Below, piece after piece: positions 10,501 to 19,889 of a stretch of DNA of 64,000 bases (positions are counted from its first letter, which is position 1; each line of letters begins with the position of its first letter). Position numbers and translations under genes: made by a program. A model generated the notes under the pieces. It saw only the letters and a program-made list of their open reading frames with translations, made no database searches and was not told the origin of the DNA. This stretch comes from Limnomonas spitsbergensis (Eukaryota; Chlorophyta; Chlorophyceae; Chlamydomonadales), in contig JAYJMM010000112.1 of NCBI GenBank assembly GCA_037349105.1, forward strand, positions 5,540,501-5,604,500, in the 5' to 3' direction.

Positions 10501-12296
10501 CCGCCAGCAGTGTCCCGCAAGTCAAGGGAACCACTGCCCCTGCCACCGCCAGCAGTGTCCCGCCAGTCATGGGATCTGACACTGCTCCTGCCACCGCCAG
10601 CAGTGTCCCGCCAGTCAAGGGATCCACTGCCCCTGCCACCGCCAGCAGTGTCCCGCCAGTCAAGGGATCCACTGCTCCTGCCACCGCCAGCAGTGTCCCG
10701 CCAGTCAAGGGATCCACTGCTCCTGTCACAGCCAGCAGTGTCCCGCCAGTCAAAGGATCCACTGCTCCTGCCACCGCCAGCAGTGTCCCGCCAGTCAAGG
10801 GATCCACTGCTCCTGCCACCGCCAGCAGTGTCCCGCCAGTCAAGGGATCCACTGCTCCTGCCACCGCCAGCAGTGTCCCGCCAGTCAAGGGATCCACTGC
10901 TCCTGTCACAGCCAGCAGTGTCCCGCTAGTCAAAGGATCCACTGCTCCTGCCATAGCCAACAATGTCCTGCCAGTCAAGGGATCCACTGCCCCTGCCACC
11001 GCCAGCAGTGTCCCACCAGTCATGGGATCCACTGCTCCTGCCACCGCCAGCAGTGTCCCGCCAGTCAAGGGATCCACTGCCCCTGCCACCGCCTGCAGTG
11101 TCCCGCCAGTCAAGGGATCCACTGCTCCTGCCACCGCCAGCAGTGTCCCGCCAGTCAAGGGATCCACTGCTCCTGTCACAGCCAGCAATGTCCCGCCAGT
11201 CAAGGGATCCACTGCTCCTGCCATAGCCAACAATGTCCTGCCAGTCAAGGGATCCACTGCCCCTGCCACCGCCAGCAGTGTCCCACCAGTCATGGGATCC
11301 ACTGCTCCTGCCACCGCCAGCAGTGTCCCGCCAGTCAAGGGATCCACTGCCCCTGCCACCGCCTGCAGTGTCCCGCCAGTCAAGGGATCCACTGCTCCTG
11401 CCACCGCCAGCAGTGTCCCGCCAGTCAAGGGATCCACTGCTCCTGTCACAGCCAGCAATGTCCCGCCAGTCAAGGGATCCACTGCTCCTGCCACAGCCAG
11501 CAATGTCCTGCCTGTCAAGGGATCCACTGCCCCTGCCACTGCCAGCAGTGTCCCGCCAGTCAAGGGAACCACTGCCCCTGCCACCGCCAGCAGTGTCCCG
11601 CCAGTCAAGGGAACCACTGCCCCTGCCACCGCCAGCAGTGTCCCGCCAGTCATGGGATCCACTGCTCCTGCCACCGCCAGCAGTGTCCCGCCAGTCAAGG
11701 GATCCACTGCCCCTGCCACCGCCAGCAGTGTCCCGCCAGTCAAGGGATCCACTGCTCCTGCCACCGCCAGCAGTGTCCCGCCAGTCAAGGGATCCACTGC
11801 TCCTGTCACAGCCAGCAGTGTCCCGCCAGTCAAAGGATCCACTGCTCCTGCCACAGCCAGCAGTGTCCCGCCAGTCAAGGGATCCACTGCTCCTGCCACC
11901 GCCAGCAGTGTCCCGCCTGTCAAGGGATCCACTGCTCCTGCCACAGCCAGCAGTGTCCCGCCAGGCAAGGGAACCACTGCCCCTGCCCCCGCCAGCAGTG
12001 TCCCGCCAGTCAAGGGATCCACTGCTCCTGCCACCGCCAGCAGTGTCCCGCCAGTCAAGGGAACCACTGCTCATGCCACCGCCAGCAGTGTCCCGCCAGT
12101 CAAGGGAACCACTGCTCCTGCCACCGCCAGCAGTGTCCCGCCAGTCAAGGGAACCACTGCCCCTGCCCCCGCCAGCAGTGTCCCGCCAGTCAAGGGATCC
12201 ACTGCCCTTGCCACAGCCAGCAGTGTCCCAAGCAATGACATACCTGCCCCCGCCACAGCCAACAGCGTCCCAGGCGAGTTTTTAATTCTGCGATAG
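7566..12296 (+). CDS. Candidate Pro/Ser/Thr/Ala-rich repeat protein
   Basis: An ATG at 7,566 opens 1,576 codons ending in TAG. The frame has no stop back to about 7,317 but also no earlier ATG. Upstream codons include a Lys/Gln-rich stretch, so translation could start elsewhere or the region could be a spliced exon. After about 25 irregular residues the protein is about 102 copies of the 15-residue unit SVPPVKGSTAPATAS, ending in a degenerate unit and VPGEFLILR. Every internal length change is a multiple of three, for example the extra codon near 10,570. Such composition is typical of hydroxyproline-rich cell-wall glycoproteins, but no signal peptide is seen. A long minus frame is equally open because the two frames share third codon positions, so coding is not proven. 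A non-coding minisatellite is the main alternative. Confidence 0.35.
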   Translation: MCSPSVSHGPATASRVPATAARSIPVMDRTAPATASNVTVQGTSAPATASGVPVKRTTAPARGTATRVPPVKGTSAPATASSVPPVKGSTAPATASSVPPVKGTSAPATASSVPPVKGSTAPATASNVPPVKGSTAPATASSVPPVKGSTAPATASSVPPVKGSTAPATASSVPPVKGSTAPATASNVLPVKGSTAPATASSVPQVKGSTAPATASSVPPVMGSTAPATASSVPPVKGSTAPATASSVPPVKGSTAPATASSVPPVKGSLAPVTASSVPPVKGTTATAPASSVPQVKGTTAPATASSVPPVKGTTAPATASSVPPVKGSTAPATASSVPPVKGSLAPATASSVPPVKGSTAPATASNVLPVKGSTAPATASSVPPVKGTTAPATASSVPPVKGTTAPATASSVPPVKGSTAPATASSVPPVKGSTAPTTASSVPPVKGSTAPATAISVPPVKGSTAPATASSVPLVKGSTAPAIANNVPPVKGSTAPATASSVPQVKGSTAPATASNVLPVKGSTAPAPASSVPPVKGSTAPVTTSSVPPVMGSTAPATASSVPPVKGSTAPATASSVPPVKGSTAPATASSVPLVKGSTALVTASSVPPVKGSTAPATASNVLPVKGSTAPATASSVPPVKGTTAPATASSVPPVKGTTAPAPASSVPPVKGSTAPATASSVPPVKGSTAPATASSVPPVKGSTAPATASSVPPVKGSTAPVTASSVPLVKGSTAPAVANNVPPIKGSTAPATASSVPPVMGSTAPATASSVPPVKGSTAPATACSVPPVKGSTAPATASSVPLVKGSTAPVTASSVPPVKGSTAPATASNVLPVKGSTAPATASSVPPVKGTTAPATASSVPPVKGSTAPATASSVPPVKGSTAPATASSVPPVKGSTAPATASSVPPVKGSTAPVTASSVPPVKGSTALATASSVPPVKGSTAPATASSVPPIKGSTAPATASSVPPGKGTTATAPASSVPQVKGTTAPATASSVPPVMGSDTAPATASSVPPVKGSTAPATASSVPPVKGSTAPATASSVPPVKGSTAPVTASSVPPVKGSTAPATASSVPPVKGSTAPATASSVPPVKGSTAPATASSVPPVKGSTAPVTASSVPLVKGSTAPAIANNVLPVKGSTAPATASSVPPVMGSTAPATASSVPPVKGSTAPATACSVPPVKGSTAPATASSVPPVKGSTAPVTASNVPPVKGSTAPAIANNVLPVKGSTAPATASSVPPVMGSTAPATASSVPPVKGSTAPATACSVPPVKGSTAPATASSVPPVKGSTAPVTASNVPPVKGSTAPATASNVLPVKGSTAPATASSVPPVKGTTAPATASSVPPVKGTTAPATASSVPPVMGSTAPATASSVPPVKGSTAPATASSVPPVKGSTAPATASSVPPVKGSTAPVTASSVPPVKGSTAPATASSVPPVKGSTAPATASSVPPVKGSTAPATASSVPPGKGTTAPAPASSVPPVKGSTAPATASSVPPVKGTTAHATASSVPPVKGTTAPATASSVPPVKGTTAPAPASSVPPVKGSTALATASSVPSNDIPAPATANSVPGEFLILR
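7640..12235. repeat. 45-bp minisatellite, about 102 units
   Basis: The unit contains GTGTCCCGCCAGTCAAGGGA then TCCACTGCYCCTGCCACM and GCCAGCA. The period is exactly 45 bp. Variants are few and recurrent: GCC/GCT, ACC/ACA, AAG/AAA, TCC/ACC and AGT/AAT. Blocks are reused: 10,963-11,226 recurs almost exactly at 11,233-11,496, a 270-bp (six-unit) higher-order repeat, showing recent block duplication. One unit near 10,570 has a 3-bp insertion. There are no spacers, so it is not a CRISPR array. Confidence 0.95.
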
Positions 12297-12392
12297 GGTG
12301 GACAATTCAGGAAATATCCACTATGAACTCAGTGTGGACTGTGGATCATATTTGTGATGTTGGGAGATGAAGCCCATATCAATGAGGGCCAC

Positions 12393-12479
12393 ATGCGCAC
12401 CCGGTCTTTTTTTTATGTGTTTGTGTCCCAAGTTGTGTAGGGTTGGGCGGTCGGCTTCATACCTCATAAATTCCAAGCA
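12393..12479 (+). repeat. Short dispersed repeat, copy 2
   Basis: Counterpart of 1,436-1,520: GCGCACCCGG, then GTAGGGTTGGGCGG, then TTCCAAGCA at similar spacing. Function unknown. Confidence 0.45.
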
Positions 12480-13479
12480 AACAATATCCACACATATGCA
12501 CCGTAGGATGTGCGCTATTTTAATGGGAGGACATGGTCACCCCTTCATGTTTGTCCGAGTTCAATGTCTCTTGATAGATTGTTCATTGTCTCGCCCGTCT
12601 GATTACATGATGGAGGCCTGGTTTCGACTCGTAATCAAGTCAATCGAGTAGAAACAAGTCGAGTGGATGGGTGAGTATAAACTTATTTCAGAAAGAGGCC
12701 CAACTTAGAAAAACAATCGGGATGCTATACTAAAACGGAATTGATGCAAGACGTCGATGTCTTGTAAGCTGATCAAGTCGGTTGCACTGTTGATGCTGCT
12801 CCCACCATCAGTAAGCCGGACATGGCAGCAGCTAAAAGTATTAAGCTGGGATTACGAGGGAGCAACGGCTCAAGAACAACAAGTTTTGTACTTGGCATGT
12901 GTGCTGCCTTTTTCATTGAGATGAGGGCTATTTCCAACCGCGACAACAAAAAAATGAAAAAACTAGGGTCAAATCGGGGTTTTGCCTGCGAACGAGAAAG
13001 AAATATAGTTGTTTGTTAAAGCGCGCTTCACTGGAGAACTTTTTTTGACGTCCCAAAAGTGGCGTCTTCCGGATGTGTTGGGGTTTTCATAAGGCGCGAC
13101 GGCGAAACAACATTAATTTTGTGCGGAGGCAAAGAGCGTCCACGGTAATTTACTATAATTTGATGAGAAAGCAGGATGAGAAGGCCACTATCCCATCTTG
13201 CTACCGGTATATGAATTATTTATTGATTGGACTCCTGCCACATCACGGGCAAGTCCGACGGCCCCTTGCCATGTTTCTGATGCAAATCAACGGATTTCCC
13301 CAATCACGCTCCTCTTGGGTAAGCGCCCCTTCACAATCCTGTCCTGATTCAACTTTGCCAGAAAGGAAACATATGATCCCATTATCACCCGACTTCCTGC
13401 GAGACCTGCCATGTTATCCCTTGCCTTCCAAATTTCCAATGACCAAGTGGCTGCCCATGCGCTCCCTCCGGTTACTCAG
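12480..13479. other. No supported gene
   Basis: AT-richer than its surroundings, with scattered short open stretches. No domain or repeat is recognised. A TGTAA near 12,762 could serve as a poly(A) signal for a transcript across the 45-bp array, but nothing else supports that. Confidence 0.35.
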
Positions 13480-13617
13480 CCACGTCGCTGTCTCGAGTGT
13501 CCTCTGGATCCCCCTATTCCGGACATTCAAGGCCGCTGGGAGCACCGCGATGACTATCAAGAAAGCAGCTGGAGCTCCTTCGGGCATTTCGAGTGCTCCA
13601 ACTGTTACTTCAGAAAG
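13480..13617 (+). CDS. Possible exon with a CxxC...CxxC zinc-ribbon
   Basis: Between an acceptor-like GTTACTCAG (ending 13,479) and a donor-like AAAG|GTATCA (GT at 13,618) lies an exactly 46-codon phase-0 stretch. It encodes RRCLECPLDPP near the start and GHFECSNCYFRK at the end. The paired CLEC and CSNC motifs about 35 residues apart resemble a four-cysteine zinc ribbon. No neighbouring exon is found, and the following DNA is a LINE 3' end, so it may be a stranded gene fragment. Family not recognised. Confidence 0.25.
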
Positions 13618-13649
13618 GTATCAAAATGCAACGGTACAGGGTCATACCT

Positions 13650-13975
13650 AGTTTTGTTGTTTTTCTTTGCCTTCTTGGGGAAAATAGGCTTGAGAGGGGC
13701 AAAGTTTGCTCGAGGCTGCCTTTCCCTTTTTTGGGGGGGGGGTATTTCTTTCCTTTGTTTTCTTCTTCTTTCCCTCTTATCTTCAGCTTATTTTCTTCCA
13801 ACAAGAAAGTTGGGCGCCCACGCGGCCGAGCCTTATTGGGTAGGGCCCAGAGGTGTAATGGCATTGACTTGCCTGAAGTACTCCAGACGAAGTCAATGAT
13901 GTTACACTTCTGGGCCATCGGCCTCACGGCCGAGCCTTTTTGAGCAGGGCCCAGAGGTGTAATGTCATTGGCAGG
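13650..13975 (+). mobile_element. Two LINE 3' ends in series
   Basis: A pyrimidine-rich tract (13,650-13,800) is followed by TGGGCGCCCACGCGGCCGAG and GGGCCCAGAGGTGTAATG (to about 13,870). A second end at about 13,905-13,975 has CACGGCCGAGCCTTTTTGAG and GGGCCCAGAGGTGTAATGTC. These match the 3' signatures at 4.9, 6.2, 16.9 and 30.0 kb. The second end lies against the 3' side of the minus-strand gene at 14 kb and appears to have truncated it. Confidence 0.7.
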
Positions 13976-13989
13976 GTTAAGCCATCTGA

Positions 13990-15409
13990 GACTGTAGAAC
14001 TTCAAATGCAGTCTGGATGCCTCGAACCCTTCCCACTCCTCGAGCTCCCCTTGCTCTGATTCGGGCTCCTCCAGATCCCCTGCTGTGCCGTTGCACCACC
14101 CGTCGGCAAAGGCCTTGACAGCCAGGGCCGCCTCTGGCCCTGCTGCTCCTCTGGACACTCTGCGCAGGGCCGCCAGCAGCGTTGCCCGATCCTGCCCCGT
14201 GTGCGGGATGCCCATAAGGGCCTTTGTTGCCCATTCCGCCAGGTGGTGGCTTTGGAACTCCTTGATAGCCTGGGTCTGATCGCTGAGGTGGACGAAACAC
14301 CTGGAGCACACATGCTGCCATAGCCGCGCTGTCCATTGCAGGATGTCTGCCCACCCGATGGGCTGGAGTCCTGGTGGTTCTGCCGTATCCGGCTGGCTTA
14401 CGCTCCCTGCGCGTTCTCCCACTGCCGGGCGCCGCTCCCCTGGGATAGGCGTCCACTCTGGATTGCTGAAATATCCGTAAAGGCTGTTAGCCTGGCCGCT
14501 GCCCTCTCTTTCCCTGCTGTTGCCCTCTGCCACGGCCTCCTGTCTTGGCCTGTTTGCACTGGCTGGGAACCTGGACTGGGGTGTGCCGTATGTCGATGCC
14601 TCTGTTGCTTCCTCTGCCGGGATACGGGGCGGCCTTGCCTGTTTCACCCTGTGCAGATCTGGCCTGGGCAGGATTCCCGTTGGCGCCTGCATTCCTCCGT
14701 GCTGATCTGGCGGCACTACCTTGGCGTGTGGACCAGCCCGCGGCTGCCATACTCTGGTAGCCTGCGTTGTCGTGGCCTGTGTGTCGCTGTATTTCTGCAG
14801 CTCCCGCAGCCCCACTGTTGTTCCTGCTGACTCCCCTTGGGACTGCTGTTCGCTGGATCTCGTCCGCTCCATTCTGACCACTGTTGACTGGACCATCCCC
14901 CTGACCACTGCGGGTTCAAGCTGGGGCTCCTGGTCTGGTCTGGGCTCAGCCTCGCCTCCTTCCCTTTCTGCCTCCGCAGGCAGGTCATCCGGAGGTCGTG
15001 CTGGCCCGCCACCCACTCCTACACCACCGGTCTGAGACCTCACAGTGGGTGGCTCTGAGGTCGGGTCCAGGGACTCATCGTCGGGAACCGGCCATTGCTC
15101 TTCCTCCTGGCTTGGGCCAGGGGGAATGCGCGCGATGCCGCCTCGTCCGATACCCCTGCGTGTCACTTGAACATGCACCATACCCGCATCCAAGGTTTGG
15201 GGACTGTCGGCCCCTTGGACCTTGTTTTCCCCTATGCCTGCATATTCACCTTCTGACAATCCAATGGAAATTTGCCTAGCTTCTTCTGCTACGGCTGCAT
15301 TGATGGGTGTCATGGGGTCATTTCCTGGTTCCATTCCTCTCACTCGCGCACTGCGTCTTGCAGCTTCTGGGTGCAGGTGACGATCAGGATCTACAACTGC
15401 GTCCTGCAT
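13990..15409 (-). CDS. Repeat-borne PIGW/GIGRGG family protein, 3' end truncated
   Basis: An ATG at 15,409 opens a frame read on into LINE sequence (stop at 13,610); the native part ends near 13,990. Family function is unknown and I recognise no catalytic motif. It shares ordered blocks with the ORFs at 52.5-54.0 kb. These are EPGNDP with AVAEEA near residue 30, then VHVQVTRRGIGRGG, a long Pro/Glu/Gln-rich linker, PIGWADILQW with VCSRCF near residue 350, and then EWATKALMGIPHTGQDRATL and AALAVKAFADGWCNGT. The last two blocks are nearly identical to the copy at 53.7 kb. A gag or ORF1-like role in a retroelement is a guess based on copy number and on the gag-like fragment beside the 53 kb copy. 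Conservation of only these blocks argues that they were under protein-level selection. Confidence 0.6.
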
Positions 15410-16050
15410 TGTACTATTGCTGGGTGCTGAGCAGCTGTGCCGGCTCGCTGTGTGGGCTCACAGCAACTGGTCACTAGCTCAAAGCCTGCTTCCGTTCTCC
15501 TCTACCTTCTGCAGGCTGGTTAGGCGGTGCTAGACAGGTCAAGCACGGGTAAATTTTTTAAACTGGTTCTGGCGGGTATTTTCACCTTCTGGACTGCTGT
15601 CTCGTCCGCTATCTTGCCGGTCTCGTCCGCTATTCCTCCGCTGATTCGTCGCGCAGCTTCCTCCTCAATCTCCGCAGGTCCCGCTCGGGCTGCAATCTGC
15701 AGCTTCGGATATTCCTGCACACAGTCTTGGGTTGCCGCTTTTAAACTCGGATCCCGGATCCTTGCTCACTTCTGTCAACACGCAGGTTGTGCACTCTACC
15801 ACGGATGCAGGCCGCGTGCACAGGCAATATCAGCTGGGTTTATAACTCCTCAGCCTGATCTTCAAGCTACGTCTGCTTCTGGGTTGCCACGCCCAGCGCA
15901 AGCAGGTATTGACTTGGGTTCTATGGAGAATCCTCTGCTAAGTGATTTCTAGCTGTCCAAGGCAGTTCCGCTGTCTTCAAAAAGAAATTCAAGTTCACAG
16001 CACATGCACCTTTAGCAGGATTCGTTGGATCAAGCTGATCAGGCTTAGAC
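15410..16050. other. 5' flank of the minus-strand repeat protein; no gene
   Basis: It lies upstream of the ATG at 15,409. A 66-codon minus stretch (15,520-15,720) with Ala/Glu-rich composition could be leader or an upstream exon, but there is no homologous block in the 47 or 52 kb copies to confirm it. Confidence 0.3.
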
Positions 16051-16052
16051 CC

Positions 16053-16513
16053 ACTTCGTTCCTTTTAAGTGGACACGCGATGGTTGCTTCGGGTCCGTGG
16101 CGGACTTCTTCCCCACTGAGTGGCGGACACCTACGGGCGGACTCAGCGTCTACACGCTGGCCGCGAATGCGCTGCGCGTTAAGCTGTGGCTGGAACTTCT
16201 AGATGACAGGCGCGGAGCTGGCCGCTTGTAGAGCTGAGACTAATGGCCTGACGGGTCGCGAACCCTGCAGGTCGTTAAGAGTCACTTACCGCGTGTAGCG
16301 GGCGAAGCCGTAGCCGTAGACTGCGGACGACGTAGTCCTAGGTAGGGCAGGGCTTCGAGTTAGGTGTTCTCGTGCTTGCTAGATGGCGGGGTCGCTGATC
16401 TAGGCTTGACTGACTTAGTGGTACTGGCTTTGATGCACTTCACTGGGTAGGTCTCCGAGATCTAGCCGGTGCTGGTTACAAATAGAGGCCTGTCCACTTA
16501 AAAGGAACGAAGT
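16053..16513. mobile_element. Inverted-repeat element, 461 bp
   Basis: Perfect 23-bp terminal inverted repeats begin ACTTCGTTCCTTTTAAGTGG at 16,053 and end at 16,513. No clear target-site duplication is seen. Internally a plus-frame stretch at about 16,085-16,220 reads GSVADFFPTEWRTPTGG and ANALRVKLWLELLDDR, which looks like protein but has no start and no recognised family. It is either a non-autonomous DNA transposon or one carrying a captured exon. Confidence 0.6.
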
Positions 16514-16514
16514 A

Positions 16515-17430
16515 ATGTCAAGCGTGCAAGCCGGGGTTCAAAGGTCCCGGCAAGCCCTATTTACTGAGTACGGGAAATCCTGCCTCAGACCTTCCCGAAA
16601 GTGGGAAGCTGGGCTCCTAACCCTAAAAAGGGGCTCCGCAGGGAAGCTGCGGAGTCTACGGGGACGCGTCAGCGGTCCCTACGGTTTTGGCACGTATACT
16701 GCATTATACCGTGTTAAGTTATATGACCATCTGCGAGCGTGCAAATGCACCCTCAATCCCTCATAGAGCACTTGCACAGCCATAAACATACATGAAGGCA
16801 TGTGAAGGTGCTCTGCCAAATGTGTCCACAGCTGTTCCTGTGGCAAGCTGTCATATGTCAATAACGTTACACCTCTGGGCCCCGCTCAAAGCTCGGCCGC
16901 GTGGGCACTGTCATATGTGAAGTCCACAAAGCAAGGCCACATGCAGGCAAACTGCTTGCGGCGGCCGATAACTGCCCGTTGTGCATGAAGTCAGTTCAAG
17001 TAAGATCTCATCATGACTTGAGCATCAGTGTTTCTTCACAAGTGGACTGATGCCACTGATATGAGCATAATGCAGGAAAGCCATAGCCAATCCTGCCCCC
17101 CATCCACCCTAGTGTTGATGAGAGCTGCCAGCCACTTTTGAAGCCAGGAAACTGCGAAGTGTGATGTGTGTGACTGGGGTGGGTTCCCGTCTTTTCTTCC
17201 GTAACCAGACCACCGTATGATGTCTTCTCTATCAGATGATTAGGTGGCACTATTCTGTGCATATTGAGGGCAGACGTTGCGTTCGGTGCTCTTCTGCTCT
17301 AATAGGAGGGAGGGAGGGCTAGGAGGACATTATGCTCACTGTGTGTTGCCTGGCTGAGGGGCCAATTGTGTCACTGTTGAGTGGTGTCTACAAAGCATGA
17401 CTGTCACCATATCACTTAAAATAGATAAAC
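16515..17430. other. Non-coding, with a minus-strand LINE 3' signature
   Basis: About 16,863-16,912 is the reverse complement of the LINE 3' signature (TTACACCTCTGGGCCC, CTCGGCCGCGTGGGC). Nothing else is recognised between the inverted-repeat element and the methyltransferase gene. Confidence 0.5.
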
Positions 17431-17439
17431 CTACTGCAA

Positions 17440-17444
17440 TTACA
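17440..17444 (-). terminator. Candidate poly(A) signal TGTAA
   Basis: The minus strand reads TGTAA 18 bases past the stop codon of the methyltransferase gene. TGTAA is the usual poly(A) signal in volvocine algae. The spacing is short, so this is tentative. Confidence 0.35.
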
Positions 17445-17461
17445 AGCGGTACCCAGGCTAT

Positions 17462-18733
17462 CTACACCCGCTCTAAGTACAGGCGGTACACCCGCCCCCC
17501 CGTGACTTGGTCCATGAAGACTTCTCGCTCAGTAGGCGCTGCAAGCGGGTTGGCGGGCAGCCAGCCCCCCGCAGCCCATGACCCACTCCACGCGGGCTCA
17601 TCCACCTCACCAACCGCAACAGTAGTGCCCCCAGTCAGATCGGCAGAATCCGCAACAAAGGTCTCGTGGCTGCAGTTTCCGCTGCTTCCGCTGTTGCTGC
17701 CAGGTTGCTCATGTAGGTGCATTGAGGCCGTGGGAGAGCCGGGCTGGCTGCTGTTGCGTCCACCACTATCGCTACTACTGGCTAATGCACGCACTGCGCG
17801 ACCACCGCCGTCATCACGCAGAGTGGTTCCACCCGTGTAGTTCCATCTAGGCTGCCCCGCAGCTGGGTTGCCCAATTGCTCCTGTTGTTGTTGCTGTTGT
17901 TGCTGCTGTTGGGCTGTGCTGTGAGCATCGTCTAGCCGGAAGGCGCCCTCGCCGTGCAGCTCAAAGCAGTCGCGCATATGCGTCGCCGTGGACTCCAGGT
18001 CGCTGTGCAGCAGCACCTTGGATCCAGGGCGCAGCAGACCCGCAACCCCGCGCACAAACTCGCAGTGCACGACGTGACGCTCCTTGCGAACGTGTGGGTC
18101 CGGATACTGCAGGAAATTTGCAGGGCTTAATGTTCGGGGTTTGAGGTTCAGATACTGCAGTAAAAAAAGATCAGGGTTTAAAGTTCAGAGATCGGGACTA
18201 AATAATTTATAACCTTATAGGCACGTGCAGGTCCGGATACTGTGCAATTGAAGGTTCAGCGCATTTGGTCGATCCAGGGCAGGCGGACCAGCCGGCACGT
18301 TGTACATAACGAATTTGAGGAGATGAGTATCATGAGCAGAGGTCGATGTCAGCCAATGAGAGCTACATTTTTGTTGTAAATAAGTTTTCTAACTTGTTTC
18401 ACACTTTATAAACTATTTTTTCAAAACAAGTATTTCCCCCAAATAAGTATTTATAAACATTTTTTTTATAATATGGAGAGCAATGAATTCAGAGAGCAAT
18501 GATTCCAAGTCTCTAAGGAGAGTGAGGGGGAGAAGGAGTAGGAGGAGGAGGAGGTAGTGGGAGGCTCTGGATCCGGGGCGTCAAGGTCAACCCACCTGCA
18601 CACAGACCAGCTGCACTGGTCCAGGGTACGTAGCCAGCAGCGATGGCAGCGAGATGCCGGCGTTGGCGACACGGTAGTGCAGGCAGGTGTCCAGGCAGCG
18701 CTGCCGGGCCCACTGGTTAGCTCGGTGCATCAG
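17462..18733 (-). CDS. tRNA (guanine-N7)-methyltransferase, last two exons
   Basis: Two exons are visible, 18,733-18,596 and 18,106-17,462. They are joined in phase 0 by a CAG|GTGGGT donor and a TTCCTGCAG acceptor. The first, after an acceptor CCCTGCAG, reads HRANQWARQRC and LLATYPGPVQLVCVQ; the second begins YPDPHVRKERH, then LLRPGSKVLLHSD. These match the TrmB/METTL1 family, which makes m7G46 in tRNA: the PDP..K.RH strip and the C-terminal ENP..TERE..VYR block, here NPLAAPTEREVF and GRVYRLYLERV. It is closest to plant chloroplast-type members from memory. Between the two conserved parts sits a low-complexity insert of about 110 residues with a glutamine run. The N-terminal half with the SAM-binding glycine motif is not found upstream, so the 5' exons lie beyond a long intron or are lost. 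Confidence 0.8.
17880..17914. repeat. CAG/CAA microsatellite coding polyglutamine
   Basis: TGTTGTTGTTGCTGTTGTTG on the plus strand encodes about ten consecutive Gln in the minus-strand methyltransferase. Mixed CAG/CAA codons suggest that the tract is not freshly expanded. Confidence 0.9.
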
Positions 18734-18739
18734 CTGCAG

Positions 18740-19195
18740 GGGGAGGGGGAGCAAAAATAAATAACTAGACACGCAAACAAGTGTGTGGATCAAGGAAGCC
18801 ATTTTCGGCCGAATCGTGGGACATGGCTGTTTAACTCTGTCTGGCTCTATCGGGAAAGGCTGTGGGAGGTTGCGTTAACTTTGTACAAACAACTTCAAAG
18901 CAAATCAGAAACAGGTTAGGTCCCTTCATACACATTGCAGGGCACACCAAAGACTTTTCAGCAGCGTCCCGGCATGTGGCTGAGAGGTTGTAGTGCAGCA
19001 CCCTTTGATGTTTGAAGAGGGGGCACAAGCCACACCAATTGTACTGCCAATTTACAGCTAACCCACAGTCCGTGTTCATCTGGTGTGCTGGTTTGTCCAA
19101 ATGAAATGTTTGACAACTCAGCATGGGCCGGGCATTCAAAATAACCCAAACTATATTTTCTATCAAGTCGTGCCTAAGCAGCCTTTGAAGCCGCA
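18740..19195. other. No supported gene
   Basis: It lies upstream of the visible methyltransferase exons. A 121-codon minus stretch (18,831-19,196) has no SAM motif and no splice context that joins it to the exon at 18,733. Confidence 0.35.
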
Positions 19196-19199
19196 TCCA

Positions 19200-19400
19200 C
19201 TCTGCTGTACCCTCTACTGTACCCGCAGTATTGCTGTACCTGCATCTATACTGCTGTACCCTCTACTGTACCCGCAGTATTGCTGCACCTGCATTTATAC
19301 TGCTGTACCCTCTACTGTACCCGCAGTATTGCTGCACCTGCATTTATACTGCTGTACCCTCTGCTGTACCCGCAGTATTGCTGTACCTGCATCAACACTG
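19200..19400. repeat. 49-bp minisatellite, four units
   Basis: The unit is CTGCTGTACCCTCTACTGTA followed by CCCGCAGTATTGCTGYACCT and GCATYTATA, repeated every 49 bp. Internally it carries a TACTGTACC/TGCTGTACC sub-repeat. Confidence 0.9.
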
Positions 19401-19599
19401 CCGTGCCCACTGAAATGGAAGCCCCTGGATGGATACCACGAACGCCCTAGCAGCCCTAAGGCCCTACAGCTAACTGACCCTGACCAGCACACCTTACATC
19501 TGGCAGGCCCCAGCCAGCAGGCCCTTACCCTGGTATGCCTAACCAGCCTTTGAAGCATCCACACTGGGGTACCCTCATCGACACTGCCCCACCCTCTCA

Positions 19600-19674
19600 G
19601 CTGGAAGCCGTGGATGGACGCCACAACAGCCTAGGCTGGAAGCCGTGGATGGACGCCACAACAGCCTAGGCTGC
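19600..19674. repeat. 35-bp perfect tandem duplication
   Basis: GCTGGAAGCCGTGGATGGAC then GCCACAACAGCCTAG occurs twice back to back. A diverged version (TGGAAGCCCCTGGATGG) lies 180 bp upstream. Confidence 0.85.
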
Positions 19675-19889
19675 GGCATATTTATGAGCATTGCCAATTA
19701 ATTGCTCAGCAGTGAATGCCCCAAGGCATGCCCATCTCCCAGCCTTCCAGTTTTTTACATGGGATTCCACATGTTTTTCGATTGTTTTTTTTTCCAGTAC
19801 TGGGTGACTGCATCCCAGTGAAAGGCCAATGATTCTTTGATACCAAGGCTCGGTACGAGTCCTACTCACGACTGGGAGCCTGATGGGAC

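Noticed and set aside
7532..12067. 1,511-codon minus-strand frame across the 45-bp array
   Set aside because: It is open only because the unit length is a multiple of three and lacks stops in this phase. It has no features beyond the array. The plus frame is kept as the better candidate because it extends past both array edges.
7640..12235. CRISPR array
   Set aside because: The 45-bp units are contiguous with no unique spacers, and the genome is eukaryotic. The same applies to the 87-, 65-, 49-, 40- and 32-bp arrays.
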